From G965277745 sp965277745 (lineage in GTDB: Bacteria; Pseudomonadota; Gammaproteobacteria; Cardiobacteriales; Cardiobacteriaceae), in contig OZ255837.1 of the NCBI GenBank assembly GCA_965277745.1, forward strand, positions 682,001 through 746,000: 64,000 bases of DNA, written 5' to 3'. The position numbers and the translations under genes were made by a program. This document shows, piece by piece, positions 63,840 through 64,000 of the stretch. Within the stretch, counting starts at the first letter, position 1, and the number at the start of each line of letters is the position of its first letter. Below the pieces are notes generated by a model. It worked only from the letters and a program-made list of their open reading frames with translations, did not search any database and was not told the DNA's origin.

Positions 63840-64000
63840 CGAGCGATCCTTCCGGCACCGGCAGATCGCCCTTGCCATCATGGGCGTCGCCGATATATTT
63901 CGCCCGTAGCTGCGCCTCGATTTCCCGCGCGATTTGCGGGTTTTCAAGAAGATAGAGGCGCACTTTTTCCTTGCCTTGACCGATTTTCTCGTCACGGTAG
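63829..64000 (-). CDS. recA: Recombinase RecA, C-terminal end (cut by window edge)
   Basis: Last 56 residues of RecA; the gene continues beyond base 64000. YRDEKIGQGKEKVRLYLLEN then PQIAREIEAQLRAKYIGD match the RecA C-terminal domain, followed by an acidic tail ending PEGSLDDQ. Overlaps recX in the classic recA-recX arrangement. Confidence 0.95.
   Translation of the reverse strand, partial: YRDEKIGQGKEKVRLYLLENPQIAREIEAQLRAKYIGDAHDGKGDLPVPEGSLDDQ

Overview
The window is a gammaproteobacterial chromosome segment that mixes well-kept housekeeping genes with a dense layer of mobile DNA. The order recA-recX-alaS-lysC-(pckA)-csrA-tRNA-Ser(GCT) at the right end, together with dksA, priA, rsmI/yraN and an LpxH-like hydrolase, supports a Gram-negative gammaproteobacterium. 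The compact operons, moderately high GC and IS1016-type elements would fit a host-associated lineage such as Cardiobacteriaceae. That placement is inference; no rRNA is present to settle it.

Layout. 1-7.4 kb: IS5 remnant, polyprenyl-phosphate sugar transferase, LpxH-like phosphatase plus GT4 glycosyltransferase, broken DMT permease, gmk, and rsmI divergent from yraN. 7.6-9.8 kb: an IS630 copy inserted inside the target duplication of an IS481 element. 9.8-12.5 kb: remnant of an integrative conjugative element (ParD-like antitoxin fragment, Toprim primase, two small genes behind duplicated hairpin leaders, DUF1845/PFL_4669-like protein). 12.5-17.1 kb: arginine deiminase operon arcDABC, with arcD out of frame at a G10 tract. 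17.8-22.7 kb: IS630, truncated EamA permease, IS1595, broken cdd, second IS630 type. 22.7-27.8 kb: nucleoside catabolism operon nupC-deoC-deoA-phosphosugar mutase. 28.3-38.2 kb: nagA, ilvE, argS/SPOR/TSUP operon, priA, Zur-type operator with znuCB, dksA.

38.2-57.1 kb is a mobile-element accretion zone. It contains three separate left ends of related Mu-like transposable phages. They share one terminal sequence (5'-TGTGGGGAGG), each carries its own S24-type repressor and a divergent ner gene, and they sit inside an IS1595 transposase, inside the ner gene of the first phage, and inside an IS630 transposase. The middle one retains MuA (frameshifted, with a 93-bp tandem duplication). A large deletion then joins codon ~20 of MuB to the baseplate gene gp45, followed by gp46, gp47, gp48 and tail-fibre genes. 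Tyrosine integrases lie beside tRNA-Leu(CAG) and tRNA-Ser(GCT), and a third N-terminal fragment lies at 38.8 kb.

57.2-64 kb returns to core genes: tRNA-Ser, csrA (58 aa), pckA, lysC, alaS, recX and the 3' end of recA. The working metabolism visible here is arginine fermentation for ATP, nucleoside scavenging into deoxyribose-5-phosphate, GlcNAc-6-P deacetylation, gluconeogenesis via PckA, and zinc uptake. Several transport and salvage genes (two DMT permeases, cdd, arcD) are broken, several at homopolymers or single stops. This is consistent with ongoing decay, phase variation, or in part sequencing error.
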